Of a stretch of 64,000 bases of DNA, positions 1 through 8,955 are shown in pieces; position 1 is the first letter of the stretch; each line of letters opens with the position of its first letter. A program made the translations under genes and the position numbers. This DNA is from an uncultured Ruminiclostridium sp. GTDB lineage: Bacteria > Bacillota > Clostridia > Oscillospirales > Ruminococcaceae. The stretch spans positions 124,001-188,000 of the forward strand of contig CANQIB010000003.1 of the NCBI GenBank assembly GCA_947623915.1, written 5' to 3'. Under the pieces are notes generated by a model. It had not been told where the DNA came from and ran no database searches. It worked only from the letters and a program-made list of their open reading frames with translations.

Positions 1-884
1 CTGCCGATATTTTGAGCGACGTCCCCTCCGCTTACGCCTATAAGCGAGCATACGGCAAAGCACGCGAGAATGTTGTATATATTGTATATGCCGGAAAAGG
101 CAAGTTTGATATTATATTCCCCGTTTATCACTATTTCCGCCTTTTCGAGGTCTGCGGCGGTAACGGTGAAGTCCGTTGCCGCTTTTTTATGTCCGCAGCC
201 GGTGCAGCGGTAAGAGCCGATATGGTTGAAATGGTAATATTCATACTCCATCGGCGCTTTGCACTTAGGACAGTACTTGCCGTCGTCGTATACTCCGATA
301 TGCTCCTCGGTGCTGAACGGCTGCCTGTCCATACCGAACCATACCGTTTTATCCGCCGCGTCGGCAAAGCAGGACACCAACGGGTCGTCGGCGTTCAGCA
401 CGAGCGTCGTGCCGCGAGGTATGCTCGGCAGTATCGAATCGTACACCCATTCGGGGTGTCCGTTTCTGGTGAGCTGGTCGCGCAGCAGATTTGTTATCAC
501 ATAATGAGTCGGCGAGAAATATTTAAAAATGTGCTTGGCGTATCTTTCGTCCGTTTCAAGCAACACCACGTCGCCCTTGACCTTTCCCGTCAGGGTGCAG
601 GAGGAAAGTATCAGCGAAGCCGCCCCCGCTATCTGATTCGAGCCTTCCCGATTATATATGACCTTTTTCCCCACGCTTTTAAGCACATGAGCCGTCATCT
701 CGACGGTAGAGGTCTTGCCGTTGCTGCCGGTGACCGCCACCACGGCGGGTGGGAATTTCACATGAGCCAGTACCGACGGATATATTTTAAGAGCCACCAG
801 TCCCGGCAGGCTGCTGCCCCGTCCGAACAGTCCACCCATAAAGTGAATGAACCTGCACACCAGTACAGCCAAAAACATTCTCAT
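1..884 (-). CDS. murT: MurT, lipid II isoglutaminyl synthase subunit (5' part; rest outside window)
   Basis: First ~294 residues of a Mur-ligase-family protein. MurT with GatD amidates the glutamate of lipid II in Gram-positive peptidoglycan; it acts in the cytoplasm at the membrane. Read on the minus strand from ATG at 884, preceded by AGGAAAG. After a short hydrophobic N-terminus comes the ATP-binding loop TGSNGKTS (about residue 60), then the middle-domain motifs NREGSNQ and NLLRDQ. A Cys4 zinc ribbon (CPKC ... CTGC, about residues 218-245) is a MurT hallmark that separates it from MurC-F. The family is usually near 440 residues, so about 150 are beyond the window edge, where gatD is expected. 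Confidence is high from the motif combination. Confidence 0.9.
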   Translation of the reverse strand, partial: MRMFLAVLVCRFIHFMGGLFGRGSSLPGLVALKIYPSVLAHVKFPPAVVAVTGSNGKTSTVEMTAHVLKSVGKKVIYNREGSNQIAGAASLILSSCTLTGKVKGDVVLLETDERYAKHIFKYFSPTHYVITNLLRDQLTRNGHPEWVYDSILPSIPRGTTLVLNADDPLVSCFADAADKTVWFGMDRQPFSTEEHIGVYDDGKYCPKCKAPMEYEYYHFNHIGSYRCTGCGHKKAATDFTVTAADLEKAEIVINGEYNIKLAFSGIYNIYNILACFAVCSLIGVSGGDVAQNIG

Positions 885-1100
885 CGTTTTGCTTTCCTTT
901 CGTGCGCCGAAACGGCACGCCGTCCGCGCAGCTTTTACTTTGATAATTTTACCACAATCTTCCTCGCAAGTCAAGCAAAAAAGCCGCGTGAACGCTCGTT
1001 TTTCCGCAAAAACGGATATTTTTACGCCCCTGTCCCGTTTGATTTTCCGTTTAGCACAATATACAAAATATCACAGGTAAATTTGTATATTTTGCCGCCC

Positions 1101-1129
1101 TTGAAATAATCATGTAATATTGCTATAAT
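1101..1129 (+). promoter_or_regulatory. sigma-A promoter of the GH9 operon
   Basis: TTGAAA (1101-1106), 17-base spacer, TATAAT (1124-1129), 32 bases before the GH9 start codon. Confidence 0.75.
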
Positions 1130-1161
1130 TTACTTAAAGCGATGTTGCGAAAGGACGTCTA

Positions 1162-2853
1162 ATGGAAAATACATATTATTTCGGTGAAAGGCCCGAACCG
1201 AAAAAATTTGAACGCGATATATTCGTAAATCAGGTGGGCTTTATGCCCAACGGGCGCAAGCGCGCGTTTATAAAAGTACCGTGTGAAAAATTCACCATAG
1301 AAAACGAATACGGCACGGTCGTTTATTCCGCCGACGCGGTCCATTTCGGATATGACGAATGTTCGGGAGACGACCTGTATATAGCGGATTTCTCGGATTT
1401 TCACAGCGAAGGACGATACACGGTGGTCACGGACGGCAAAGAGCGTTCGCTTGAGTTCAACGTCGGCAGAACGGTATATGTCCCCGTGATGGATAAGCTG
1501 CTCAAAGCCTTTTATTATCTGCGCTGCGGCTGTGAGCTGGACGAAGCTCACGCCGGAAAATTCGCGCGTCCCGCCTGCCATCAAACGAAAGCGGAGGAGT
1601 ACGACGGTGACGGGACGCTTTACGACGTTTCGGGCGGCTGGCATGACGCGGGAGATTACGGCAGATACACCACTTCCGCCGCTTGCGCCTGCGCGCATAT
1701 CCTGTACGCATTTTTACTTTTCCCCGACGCGTTCGAGGGGCAGACGCTGAATATACCCAAAGACGGCGCTTTACCGGACGTGCTTGCAGAGGTGAAATAC
1801 GAGCTGGAATGGCTGCTTAAAATGCAAAAGCCGGACGGCGCGGTATGGCACAAGCTGACCACCAAAAGGCACGCTCCGTTTGTAATGCCGCATGAGGATA
1901 AGGAAAAGCTGTTCTTGTTCCCGCCCTCCTCCATGGCGGCGGCGGATCTTGCCGCGATATGCGCGCTCGGCGCAAAGGTATACCGCGGCAGGGACGACGC
2001 GTTCGCCGACAGGCTTTATAACGCCGCTTTGCTGTCATGGGAATGGCTGGAGCGGCACAAGGAGTTTTGCGGATTTCAAAATCCCAAGGGCTGCAACACG
2101 GGAGTATACGACGAGCGTACCGACGTGGACAACCGTTTCTGGGCGGCGGCTCAGCTTTTCGCACTTACCGGCGAGGACAAATACCGTAGCGCGGCGGAAT
2201 CGGCGATGCTCGGTTTTTCGCTGTCGGATCTCGGTTTTGCGACCGTCGGAGGGCTCGGCTCGCTCGCCATAATCACGGGAGGGCGCGAGGTGTCCGAACG
2301 GCTTTATTCCAGAATAAAGCGGGATTTTAATTCCAAGGCGGAGGAGCTTAAAAATCTTTATCTTACCAGCGGATACGGCACGGCCATGGGAAGCTGGCAC
2401 TACATATGGGGCAGCAGCATGAATCTGCTCAAGCACACCATGATATTCATTATAGCGGATATAATAAACGGCAAGAACGCTTACCGCGACTGCATATCCG
2501 CGCAGCTTGACTACCTGCTCGGAGCGAATGCGACCGGCTACAGCTTTATAACAGGCTGCGGCAGCTTTTCGGTGAATAATCCTCATCTTCGCCCCGCGTT
2601 CGCGGACGGGATAGACGAATGTATACCCGGCTATGTGAGCGGCGGGCCTAACGCCTCCCCCTTCGACCCGGAGGCGGAAGAGAAAATACCGCAGGGTACT
2701 CCGCCGATGAAGTGCTTTATCGACGACGTTTCCTGCTATTCGCTCAACGAGATAGCCATATACTGGAACTCTCCGACGGTGTTCCTGCTGGCGTACTTTC
2801 TGAAGGACGTAAAGCGGACGGACGAACAGTCGGAAAACGGGGATCGCCCGTAA
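1162..2853 (+). CDS. GH9 family glycosidase without signal peptide (likely intracellular cellodextrinase)
   Basis: 563 residues. An N-terminal Ig-like CelD_N region (about 18-100) precedes an (alpha/alpha)6 GH9 domain (about 107-550). The catalytic signature SGGWHDAGDYGRY lies at 157-169 (base pair D162/D165), and the C-terminal acid motif SLNEIAIYWNSP places the acid at about E530. The usual PHHR substrate motif reads NPHLRP, so one histidine is replaced. GH9 enzymes cleave beta-1,4-glucan. This one lacks a signal peptide, dockerin and carbohydrate-binding module, so it probably trims imported cellodextrins or mixed-linkage oligosaccharides in the cytoplasm. SD AAAGGA precedes ATG 1162. It heads a run with the dCMP deaminase (46-base gap) and the phosphoesterase. 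Confidence 0.85.
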   Translation: MENTYYFGERPEPKKFERDIFVNQVGFMPNGRKRAFIKVPCEKFTIENEYGTVVYSADAVHFGYDECSGDDLYIADFSDFHSEGRYTVVTDGKERSLEFNVGRTVYVPVMDKLLKAFYYLRCGCELDEAHAGKFARPACHQTKAEEYDGDGTLYDVSGGWHDAGDYGRYTTSAACACAHILYAFLLFPDAFEGQTLNIPKDGALPDVLAEVKYELEWLLKMQKPDGAVWHKLTTKRHAPFVMPHEDKEKLFLFPPSSMAAADLAAICALGAKVYRGRDDAFADRLYNAALLSWEWLERHKEFCGFQNPKGCNTGVYDERTDVDNRFWAAAQLFALTGEDKYRSAAESAMLGFSLSDLGFATVGGLGSLAIITGGREVSERLYSRIKRDFNSKAEELKNLYLTSGYGTAMGSWHYIWGSSMNLLKHTMIFIIADIINGKNAYRDCISAQLDYLLGANATGYSFITGCGSFSVNNPHLRPAFADGIDECIPGYVSGGPNASPFDPEAEEKIPQGTPPMKCFIDDVSCYSLNEIAIYWNSPTVFLLAYFLKDVKRTDEQSENGDRP

Positions 2854-2899
2854 CAAATCCAAAACGAAAAAATAAACATATATTCGGGAGGTCATTTAA

Positions 2900-3391
2900 A
2901 TGGAAAGACGCGACAAAACAAATTACTATCTGGATATCGCCCAGACCGTCAGCGGACGCGGCACTTGTCTAAGGCGCAATTTCGGCGCTATAATCGTAAA
3001 GAACGACCAGATAATCTCTACCGGCTATAACGGAGCGCCCAGAGGTCTTAAAAACTGCTGCGACCTCGGCGTTTGCACGAGAGAAAAACTGAACATACCG
3101 AAAGGTCAGCGGTACGAGCTGTGCCGTTCGGTACACGCCGAGGCAAACTGTATCATATCCGCGCCCAGAACGGACATGATAGGCTCGGAAATATATCTTG
3201 CCTGCCGTGACGCCGTGACGGGAAAGCTGTGCGGCGATGTAGAGCCCTGCTCCATGTGCAAGCGGTTGATAATAAACGCCGGCATAGATAGGGTAATTAT
3301 CCGCACCGATGAGGAGAATTTTCGGATAATAGAAACGTCGAGCTGGATAGAAAACGACGACAGTCTTACCGGCACGGACGGCTACAAATGA
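2900..3391 (+). CDS. deoxycytidylate deaminase family protein (ComEB-like)
   Basis: 163 residues, the usual size for dCMP deaminases, which convert dCMP to dUMP for thymidylate synthesis. The zinc site is complete: HAE at 79-81 (His ligand and catalytic Glu) and PCSMC at 116-120 (two Cys ligands). SD GGGAGG precedes ATG 2900. It sits between GH9 and a metallophosphoesterase on one strand with short gaps, so it is probably co-transcribed, though no functional link to either neighbour is evident. ComEB annotation in databases reflects family homology; a competence role is not implied. Confidence 0.88.
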   Translation: MERRDKTNYYLDIAQTVSGRGTCLRRNFGAIIVKNDQIISTGYNGAPRGLKNCCDLGVCTREKLNIPKGQRYELCRSVHAEANCIISAPRTDMIGSEIYLACRDAVTGKLCGDVEPCSMCKRLIINAGIDRVIIRTDEENFRIIETSSWIENDDSLTGTDGYK

Positions 3392-3418
3392 TATTTTCCG
3401 CTTTTTTAAGGTGATGTT

Positions 3419-4261
3419 ATGAACAAAGGAAAAATCATAGCGGCGAGCGCCGCGGCATTTGCCGCGGGCGCGGTCTCCGCCGCGGCGCTCGATATGCGGC
3501 TGATCACAAAAAAATACAGCGTAAACTCGGATAAGCTGAGCGGGAAAATAAACATCGTATTCATCTCCGACCTGCACGATTCGTTGTTCGGCAGCGACCA
3601 GTCGGAGCTGACGGAGGAAATTGAAAAGCTCTCGCCGGACATCGTGGTCTTCGGCGGAGATCTCGCGGATAAGACCAAACGGCAGGAGCCGTACAATTCT
3701 TTTCTTTTGGTTAAACGCCTTGCCGAAAAATATCCCTGCTGCTACACGATAGGAAATCACGAGATGAAGCGCGGCGACAGCAAGCGGATAAAACGCCGTA
3801 TGAGCGAAATGGGCGTTACCGTGCTGGAGGGCAGCAGCGCGAAATTTACCGTAAACTCGGATACGATAGAGATATGCGGTATCTACGACGCGTATACCTC
3901 CGATTATGACGAGCAAAGAGGATATGTAAACCAGCTTGACGCCGTGACCGACACCTCCGACGCGGGCTACCGCATACTGGTGGCGCATTTCCCCGAACAA
4001 ATAGAGGAATACCTGCGCGGAGGCTTCGACCTGATACTGTCGGGACACGCTCACGGCGGTCAATGGCGCATACCGGGTCTTATAAACGGCGTGTTCGCGC
4101 CCGGACAGGGGCTTTTCCCGAAATACGCGGGAGGACTTTATATGCACGGCGATACCGCGCACATAGTCAGCCGCGGTCTGTGGAAACCGTCCGCCCTTAT
4201 CGCCGTGCCGAGACTGTTTATCCGACCTGAGCTTGTGGCGGTAACGCTGACTCCTAAATGA
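3419..4261 (+). CDS. membrane-anchored metallophosphoesterase (YkuE/YaeI type)
   Basis: 280 residues. An Ala-rich hydrophobic N-terminal segment (about 5-25) looks like a signal anchor. The calcineurin-like metal motifs follow in order: SDLHD (50-54), GGDLAD (79-84), GNHE (112-115) and GHAHGG near residue 210. This motif set, with two metals held by Asp, His and Asn, defines the family; YkuE-type members are small extracytoplasmic phosphodiesterases, some acting on lipid-linked substrates. Substrate here is unknown. SD AAGGTGATG; the gene starts 27 bases after the deaminase and ends at an intrinsic terminator, so it is the last gene of the operon. Confidence 0.85.
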   Translation: MNKGKIIAASAAAFAAGAVSAAALDMRLITKKYSVNSDKLSGKINIVFISDLHDSLFGSDQSELTEEIEKLSPDIVVFGGDLADKTKRQEPYNSFLLVKRLAEKYPCCYTIGNHEMKRGDSKRIKRRMSEMGVTVLEGSSAKFTVNSDTIEICGIYDAYTSDYDEQRGYVNQLDAVTDTSDAGYRILVAHFPEQIEEYLRGGFDLILSGHAHGGQWRIPGLINGVFAPGQGLFPKYAGGLYMHGDTAHIVSRGLWKPSALIAVPRLFIRPELVAVTLTPK

Positions 4262-4277
4262 GGTCATAATAAATAAT

Positions 4278-4310
4278 CACCGCGGTCCGTTTTCGGACGC
4301 GGTGTTTTTT
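4278..4310 (+). terminator. intrinsic terminator after the phosphoesterase
   Basis: Hairpin with arms CACCGCG(g)TCCG and CGGACGCGGTG around TTTT, followed by a run of T. Confidence 0.85.
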
Positions 4311-4333
4311 ACATATTTTCTTTATGCCTAATG

Positions 4334-4362
4334 TTGACAAGCGGACATAAGTATGTTATCAT
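4334..4362 (+). promoter_or_regulatory. consensus sigma-A promoter of the ABC transporter operon
   Basis: TTGACA (4334-4339), 17-base spacer, TATCAT (4357-4362). No other promoter of this quality lies between here and the first permease gene. Confidence 0.8.
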
Positions 4363-4370
4363 GAAAGCAA

Positions 4371-4394
4371 TAACCATGTAGATAGGCATAGTTA
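4371..4394 (+). promoter_or_regulatory. operator-like inverted repeat at the transcription start
   Basis: TAACCATG - 8 bases - CATAGTTA, a dyad with seven of eight arm positions matched, centred about 20 bases downstream of the -10 box. Its position suits a repressor operator. No regulator gene is adjacent. The remaining leader (4395-4617, ~220 bases) is AT-rich with no clear hairpin terminator; a 51-codon frame (4466-4621) without a ribosome site runs through it and is not called. Confidence 0.4.
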
Positions 4395-4617
4395 CTTAAT
4401 AGAAAATTTAAAAAAATTTTTTAAAATACTGTCCCGTTTTTGACGAAAAAAAGATCATATATTATATGGAAAAATCACTCCCGCACATAATTTATGCCGC
4501 ATATAACGCTCCTGCTTTAGGATACAGCGAAGACTGCGGCGCAGACTGTACACTTTATTTAACATACTTACCGATAACCGATATATTTTACTTTTCAGCT
4601 AAGCGAAAGGAGCATAC

Positions 4618-5688
4618 ATGAACAGCTTGACGCTATTTTTCCGAAGTATAAAAGCCTCGGTGCGGCAAAATCCCGTGGTGTATATCGTGTTTGTGCTGTT
4701 TTACATTTTCTCGACCGTAGTGTGTATCTACATAATCGGAAAATACGGCAGCACACGCATACAAAACAGCGCCTACGAGGACGGACTGACCACGTTCAAG
4801 GTGAGTGTCGGTTCGGACGGCGTCAGGCTGTCTGAGTTTAGCGGCGACATAAACGGTGTTTCACAGGACGATAACGTTGAGTATGTGCTGGCTCGCTGCG
4901 TCTGGAAAGACCCCGATGAAGCCGCATGCTTCTATCCTACAGGCGAAAAGGAAAGAACAGAGGATCTCTTCCAAAAGACGGGAATACCCTCCACAGATAT
5001 CGACGCGTTTTTGGATTCCGACAACGCCGTAATTGTAAAAACCGACTCCGACGCAGCCCCGCAAAGCGTTACCCTCCAGGGAAAGGAATATGAGGTTTTC
5101 GCCTCGTATCCCGCCGGCAAAGCGGATTTTTACCGTAATTTTATATCGTATAAAACGGCACAGAAAATCGACCCGCTTATTTCCGATATCGAGATAAAGT
5201 ACCGCAATATCAGCGGCTATCCCGAGCTTGACAAGATAAAGTCCGAGCTTAACGGGCTGTTCCCAGGCGCAAATATATCGGAACCTGTAGAGCGCGACTA
5301 TAATCTTGAAAGCATATTCTCGCTGGGCAATATACTCGTGTATCTTGTCGCTTTGCTGTCGGCGGTCAATTTTATCTACATATTCTATTATATCCTTTCA
5401 CAGCGCAGAACAATGCTTACGGTGTACAGATTATGCGGCTGCTCGGAGAAAAAGCTGCTCCTATTCTCTATGGGTGAAATTTTGCTTATCTCCGCAGCGG
5501 CGTCGGGGGTAGGGGTATTGTGTTTTGAGCTTTTGGCAAAGCCGCTGCTTACCGCCGCCGAGCCGCTGCTGAAATATGCCTTTGCGGGTGAATTATACCT
5601 TGCGGTGTTTACAGGCTCGGTAATTATCAGCCTTATCGCGCTGACAGCCGAATATATCTATCAAGCGGCAAAGGAGGCGATGAGATGA
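4618..5688 (+). CDS. FtsX-like ABC transporter permease, first subunit
   Basis: 356 residues. Topology is one N-terminal membrane segment (about 20-42), a ~190-residue extracytoplasmic region, then three C-terminal segments (from about 235), the layout of FtsX/MacB-type permeases. Such systems usually move or sense peptides, lipids or antibiotics without a binding protein. SD AAAGGAG precedes ATG 4618. The next permease overlaps it by four bases (ATGA), and an ATPase follows, so the three genes form one translationally coupled operon. No two-component genes are adjacent, unlike typical BceAB loci. The substrate is unknown. Confidence 0.78.
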   Translation: MNSLTLFFRSIKASVRQNPVVYIVFVLFYIFSTVVCIYIIGKYGSTRIQNSAYEDGLTTFKVSVGSDGVRLSEFSGDINGVSQDDNVEYVLARCVWKDPDEAACFYPTGEKERTEDLFQKTGIPSTDIDAFLDSDNAVIVKTDSDAAPQSVTLQGKEYEVFASYPAGKADFYRNFISYKTAQKIDPLISDIEIKYRNISGYPELDKIKSELNGLFPGANISEPVERDYNLESIFSLGNILVYLVALLSAVNFIYIFYYILSQRRTMLTVYRLCGCSEKKLLLFSMGEILLISAAASGVGVLCFELLAKPLLTAAEPLLKYAFAGELYLAVFTGSVIISLIALTAEYIYQAAKEAMR

Positions 5689-7070
5689 CGCTTGCACTCA
5701 GAAGTCTTAAAAAACAATGGGCGTCCTTTCTTATAATTGCGGTCCAGATCGCCGTATGCTTTGCGGTGACGGCTTACACGTTAAGCTCGGTATTTCAGCA
5801 GTACGATATAGTTTTATCCGCAAACGGCGCGCATAAGGGATATTTATATCTGAACAGCGACCCGAACAAGCTCGATGAGATCTTAGCCTCCGATGAAAAC
5901 AGCGGCCGTCCCGATCTTGAAAGCGTAAAGGAAGAATATTTTGCAAAAAACAACATTACAGACCCATCGACCCTGACCGAACAGCAATGGGACGAGTTTT
6001 ACGCTTTCTTCTACGAAAAAGACGCCGAGTATATGGAAAAAGCCCATTATAAAGGCAAGTATCTTTACGAGGACCTTTTCGCCGCGTTAAATGACAGCGG
6101 CTGTATCAGCGAGATACATTACAACGCGGCGTTAGGGACATCGACCGTCCTTATCGATGAATATCTGCTGAAAAACGTCAGACTTTCTAACGCCGATATA
6201 TCGCCGCTGTTTGAACCGACCGAGGACGAAAATCACTATTACGCGCTGATGTATCCGTGGATGACCGACGAAAACGCTCCCTCGGCCGACTCTCCGCCGT
6301 ATAAGGTCGGTGATATAATAACCGAACGGACTTATAACCTTAAAGAACACCGCTATGACACCTTCACAATAGAGATAGTAGGCGAGCTCAGCGATCCCGC
6401 ATACGCTTTTCCGATGAACGAATTTTCAGCCACTGAGGCGGAGCTTGAAGGCTTTTTCTTATCACCGCAGAGTATTTCCGTCAGCGGCATGCTGATAGCT
6501 CTTAAAAAAGACAGCTTTAACTATATGGACTATATGAACGGCCGCCCGTCATATATCATGGCAAAGCTCGCGGACGGCATTACCGATGAGCAGTATGATA
6601 AGCTGCTGTCCGTTATAGATGAATGTGGATTTGCCGCTGTGAACCTTGACGAGGCGGAGGAGAACACCATAGCAAAGATAACCGCTTTTGTATCAGAAAA
6701 CAGCGTGATACTTATCTCCTCGCTTCTTTTGACGGTTTTCTCGGTAATAGCGGTATCTATCCTTTCAGGCAGCAAGACCCGCCGAGAGTACGCGGTCTAT
6801 AAGCTGTGCGGTATGAGCCGCGCGGGACTTACAAGGCTCACCGCCGTAAAGTGGCTTATCATCTTTACGGCGGCGGTAACAGCGGGAAGTCTGCTTGCGG
6901 CGGTGTATCTTAACATAATCGGAGAAAAGCCGGGCTATCTGCTTTATGGAGCGATAGCTGCGGCGGTAATGTTCGCGGTGCTGTACGCGCTTTCTCTGCT
7001 GATGTCGTACTATTCGTCAGTCAAGAGCTTAAAAGCATATGAATCGGGAGAATGGGAGGGTGACCTATGA
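5685..7070 (+). CDS. FtsX-like ABC transporter permease, second subunit
   Basis: 461 residues with the same layout as its upstream partner but a longer extracytoplasmic domain. A membrane segment at about 15-37 is followed by a ~290-residue acidic, Tyr-rich outer region and three C-terminal segments. Both permeases carry a related short motif after the second segment (YRLCGCSE in the first, YKLCGMSR here), typical of FtsX coupling regions that contact the ATPase. Overlaps by four bases with the genes on both sides. Together with the first permease it probably forms a heterodimer. Confidence 0.78.
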   Translation: MTLALRSLKKQWASFLIIAVQIAVCFAVTAYTLSSVFQQYDIVLSANGAHKGYLYLNSDPNKLDEILASDENSGRPDLESVKEEYFAKNNITDPSTLTEQQWDEFYAFFYEKDAEYMEKAHYKGKYLYEDLFAALNDSGCISEIHYNAALGTSTVLIDEYLLKNVRLSNADISPLFEPTEDENHYYALMYPWMTDENAPSADSPPYKVGDIITERTYNLKEHRYDTFTIEIVGELSDPAYAFPMNEFSATEAELEGFFLSPQSISVSGMLIALKKDSFNYMDYMNGRPSYIMAKLADGITDEQYDKLLSVIDECGFAAVNLDEAEENTIAKITAFVSENSVILISSLLLTVFSVIAVSILSGSKTRREYAVYKLCGMSRAGLTRLTAVKWLIIFTAAVTAGSLLAAVYLNIIGEKPGYLLYGAIAAAVMFAVLYALSLLMSYYSSVKSLKAYESGEWEGDL

Positions 7071-7741
7071 TAAAGCTCAACAACATCTGCAAAACCTATC
7101 ACGCGGGAGGACAGCCGATAAAAGCCGCCGACGGAATATCCCTTGAGATAGCCGACGGCGAAATGGTGGCGGTGATAGGCGCGTCCGGCGCGGGAAAATC
7201 CACAGTGCTTAAAATAATCGGTCTTACCGAAAAGCCCGAAAGCGGAGAATATATCCTTGACGGCAAAAACGTTACGGAATGTTCCGATAAAAAGTCCGCT
7301 CTGCTGCGAAATGAAAAGATATCCTTCATCATGCAGGACTTTGCGCTGATAAATCAGTTCACGGTAATGGAAAATGCCGAGCTGCCTTTGCTGCTTGCAA
7401 AAAAGAAAATGCCCGCCCGCCTGCGCCGCAAAAAGGCGGAGGAGGCGTTATCGGCGGTAGGTATATCCGAGCTTAAGGACAGAAAGATATCCGAGCTTTC
7501 GGGAGGACAAAAGCAGCGCGTCGCTATCGCGCGTGCGTTGGTGTCCGACGCAGATATAATTTTAGCCGACGAGCCGACCGGCGCGCTTGACAGCAAGACC
7601 GGAGCCGGAATAATAGAGCTGCTGCGAAGCCTTAATGAAAAAGGCACGACCGTCATAATCGTCACCCACGATATGAATATCGCGGCACAGTGCAAAAGGG
7701 TGATCGAGATAAAGGACGGAAAGATAGCGAATAATGCTTGA
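7067..7741 (+). CDS. ABC transporter ATP-binding protein (MacB/LolD type)
   Basis: 224 residues, the usual size for this class. Walker A GASGAGKST at about 39-47, Q-loop IMQDFALI, signature LSGGQKQRVAIARAL, Walker B ILADEPTGALD and switch histidine VTHD are all intact, so it should hydrolyse ATP. Overlap of four bases with the preceding permease indicates coupling. It powers the two FtsX-type permeases. A hairpin at 7786-7810 follows. Confidence 0.9.
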   Translation: MIKLNNICKTYHAGGQPIKAADGISLEIADGEMVAVIGASGAGKSTVLKIIGLTEKPESGEYILDGKNVTECSDKKSALLRNEKISFIMQDFALINQFTVMENAELPLLLAKKKMPARLRRKKAEEALSAVGISELKDRKISELSGGQKQRVAIARALVSDADIILADEPTGALDSKTGAGIIELLRSLNEKGTTVIIVTHDMNIAAQCKRVIEIKDGKIANNA

Positions 7742-7785
7742 TCGCCATCTTCTATAACATACATCATAATCGGTAATAACAGGAT

Positions 7786-7810
7786 GACCCCCGATGTAAA
7801 ATCGGGGGTC
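7786..7810 (+). terminator. hairpin between convergent genes
   Basis: GACCCCCGAT - 5 bases - ATCGGGGGTC lies between the ABC ATPase and the convergent surface protein gene. A near-identical hairpin sits at 8915-8937. The flanking T-run is weak on both strands. Confidence 0.5.
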
Positions 7811-7817
7811 GATATGC

Positions 7818-8792
7818 TTATTTTCTCTTTTTAAAAATAATTATTCCCGCTGCCGCTCCTGCGATAACTACCACTCCGGCTGCCACTCCCGCAATTATCC
7901 AAACCGTGGAGCTGCCGCCTTGGTCGGAAACGTCGGAAGATACCGAAGAGGAAAGCTCGGAGGACGCCGCCGAGGTTTCGGGCTCGCTCATGGTTTCGGG
8001 CTCGGCGGAAGTTTCAGGTTCTGCCAAGGTCTCGGAAACGGACGAAGTTTCGGGAGCCGCCGAGGTTTCGGGCTCGGCGGAGGTCTCCGGCTTAGGTGAC
8101 GGAGGATTAGCCGCCGTGTAGCTTTCGGTAAGGAATATTACCGAACTGAACATATCACCGTTGCTTATCCCGACCATTATAACGTCATATTCGTCAAAGC
8201 TCGGAAGATTTTTTAACTCTTCTATCTCTTCGTCGCTATAGAAATCGGGTCCCATATCAATAGCTCCGCTGACGTTTTCTTCATACAGCACCTTCATAAG
8301 ACCGCAGCTTATTTTGTTGCCGAGTACGGTAGTATGCCCTACGATACATCTGCTGTTATTATAATCTATTCCGTCCTGCTGCCCGTCGGCGGTATACGGC
8401 TCGCCTTTTTTCCCGTCAAGATCCCAGGCAAAATCTCTGGTCGCCGGATGGGAATGTATGCCGAACGCATACTTTTCTTCAAGCGTCGAACCGTCCTCGG
8501 AAAATTTATAAAAATAAAACACCGGCAGCAGCTCTTCGTCTATAGAATTATTGCCGAAATCCACCGTGATAAAGCTGTCGTCGGAAAGTATCCCGTCTAT
8601 CGCGTTTACTCCCTGCGACTCATCTATGCCGAAGAAATTTAAAACAGCGCTTTTCTCTTTGTCGTAGCCGTCCGCGCTCTTGACGTTTTCAAGCTCCCAC
8701 TCAAACGGTGCGGTCTGCGCATAAGCGCACACGCTCGCGCTTGCCGTCGCCGCCGCCGCCAAAACAGCCGCAGCTATCCTTTTAAATCTCAT
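7818..8792 (-). CDS. secreted, C-terminally membrane-anchored protein with Pro/Glu/Ser repeat stalk
   Basis: 324 residues from ATG 8792, chosen because GGAGGG lies nine bases upstream; a longer frame exists but lacks a ribosome site. Signal peptide (about 1-26, ending AYA). A ~200-residue globular part of unknown family follows, containing an acidic patch and the motif CIVGHTTVLGNKISCG. Then comes a low-complexity stalk of repeated P-E-T-S-A units (about 220-270), a hydrophobic segment and the tail FKKRK. No sortase motif is visible before the hydrophobic segment, so it is probably held in the membrane by the tail. Promoter and 3' hairpin match those of the next gene, suggesting co-regulation as a surface protein pair. 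Function unknown. Confidence 0.7.
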   Translation of the reverse strand: MRFKRIAAAVLAAAATASASVCAYAQTAPFEWELENVKSADGYDKEKSAVLNFFGIDESQGVNAIDGILSDDSFITVDFGNNSIDEELLPVFYFYKFSEDGSTLEEKYAFGIHSHPATRDFAWDLDGKKGEPYTADGQQDGIDYNNSRCIVGHTTVLGNKISCGLMKVLYEENVSGAIDMGPDFYSDEEIEELKNLPSFDEYDVIMVGISNGDMFSSVIFLTESYTAANPPSPKPETSAEPETSAAPETSSVSETLAEPETSAEPETMSEPETSAASSELSSSVSSDVSDQGGSSTVWIIAGVAAGVVVIAGAAAGIIIFKKRK

Positions 8793-8867
8793 GTCTTTCC
8801 CTCCGTTTTCATTTTGCCGTAGATACACATCTACCTGTTTTTATAATATTAAGTACATCGCATTATG

Positions 8868-8897
8868 ATTATAGCATAATAATTATTTATTTGTCAA
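8868..8897 (-). promoter_or_regulatory. promoter of the repeat-stalk surface protein
   Basis: On the minus strand TTGACA (8897-8892), 18-base spacer beginning AATAAAT, TATAAT (8873-8868). The leader contains a small hairpin GTAGAT-GTGT-ATCTAC. Confidence 0.75.
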
Positions 8898-8914
8898 CTT
8901 TTTGTCAAAAAGAA

Positions 8915-8937
8915 ACCCCCGAACAAAAATCGGGGGT
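8915..8937 (-). terminator. hairpin at the 3' end of the LRR surface protein
   Basis: ACCCCCGA - 7 bases - TCGGGGGT, almost the same sequence as the hairpin at 7786-7810, and both are followed by ATATGCTTATTTTCTC at the 3' end of a minus-strand surface protein gene. Confidence 0.5.
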
Positions 8938-8955
8938 CAATATGCTTATTTTCTC

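Noticed and set aside
4466-4621. 51-codon ORF ending on the ABC permease start codon
   Set aside because: Overlap (ATGA) is suggestive but there is no ribosome site and the sequence is low-complexity and AT-rich; kept only as a note.
7786-7810. Hairpins at 7786 and 8915 as ends of an insertion sequence
   Set aside because: They are in the same orientation, not inverted, enclose an ordinary gene with its own promoter and carry no target duplication; more likely repeated 3' modules.
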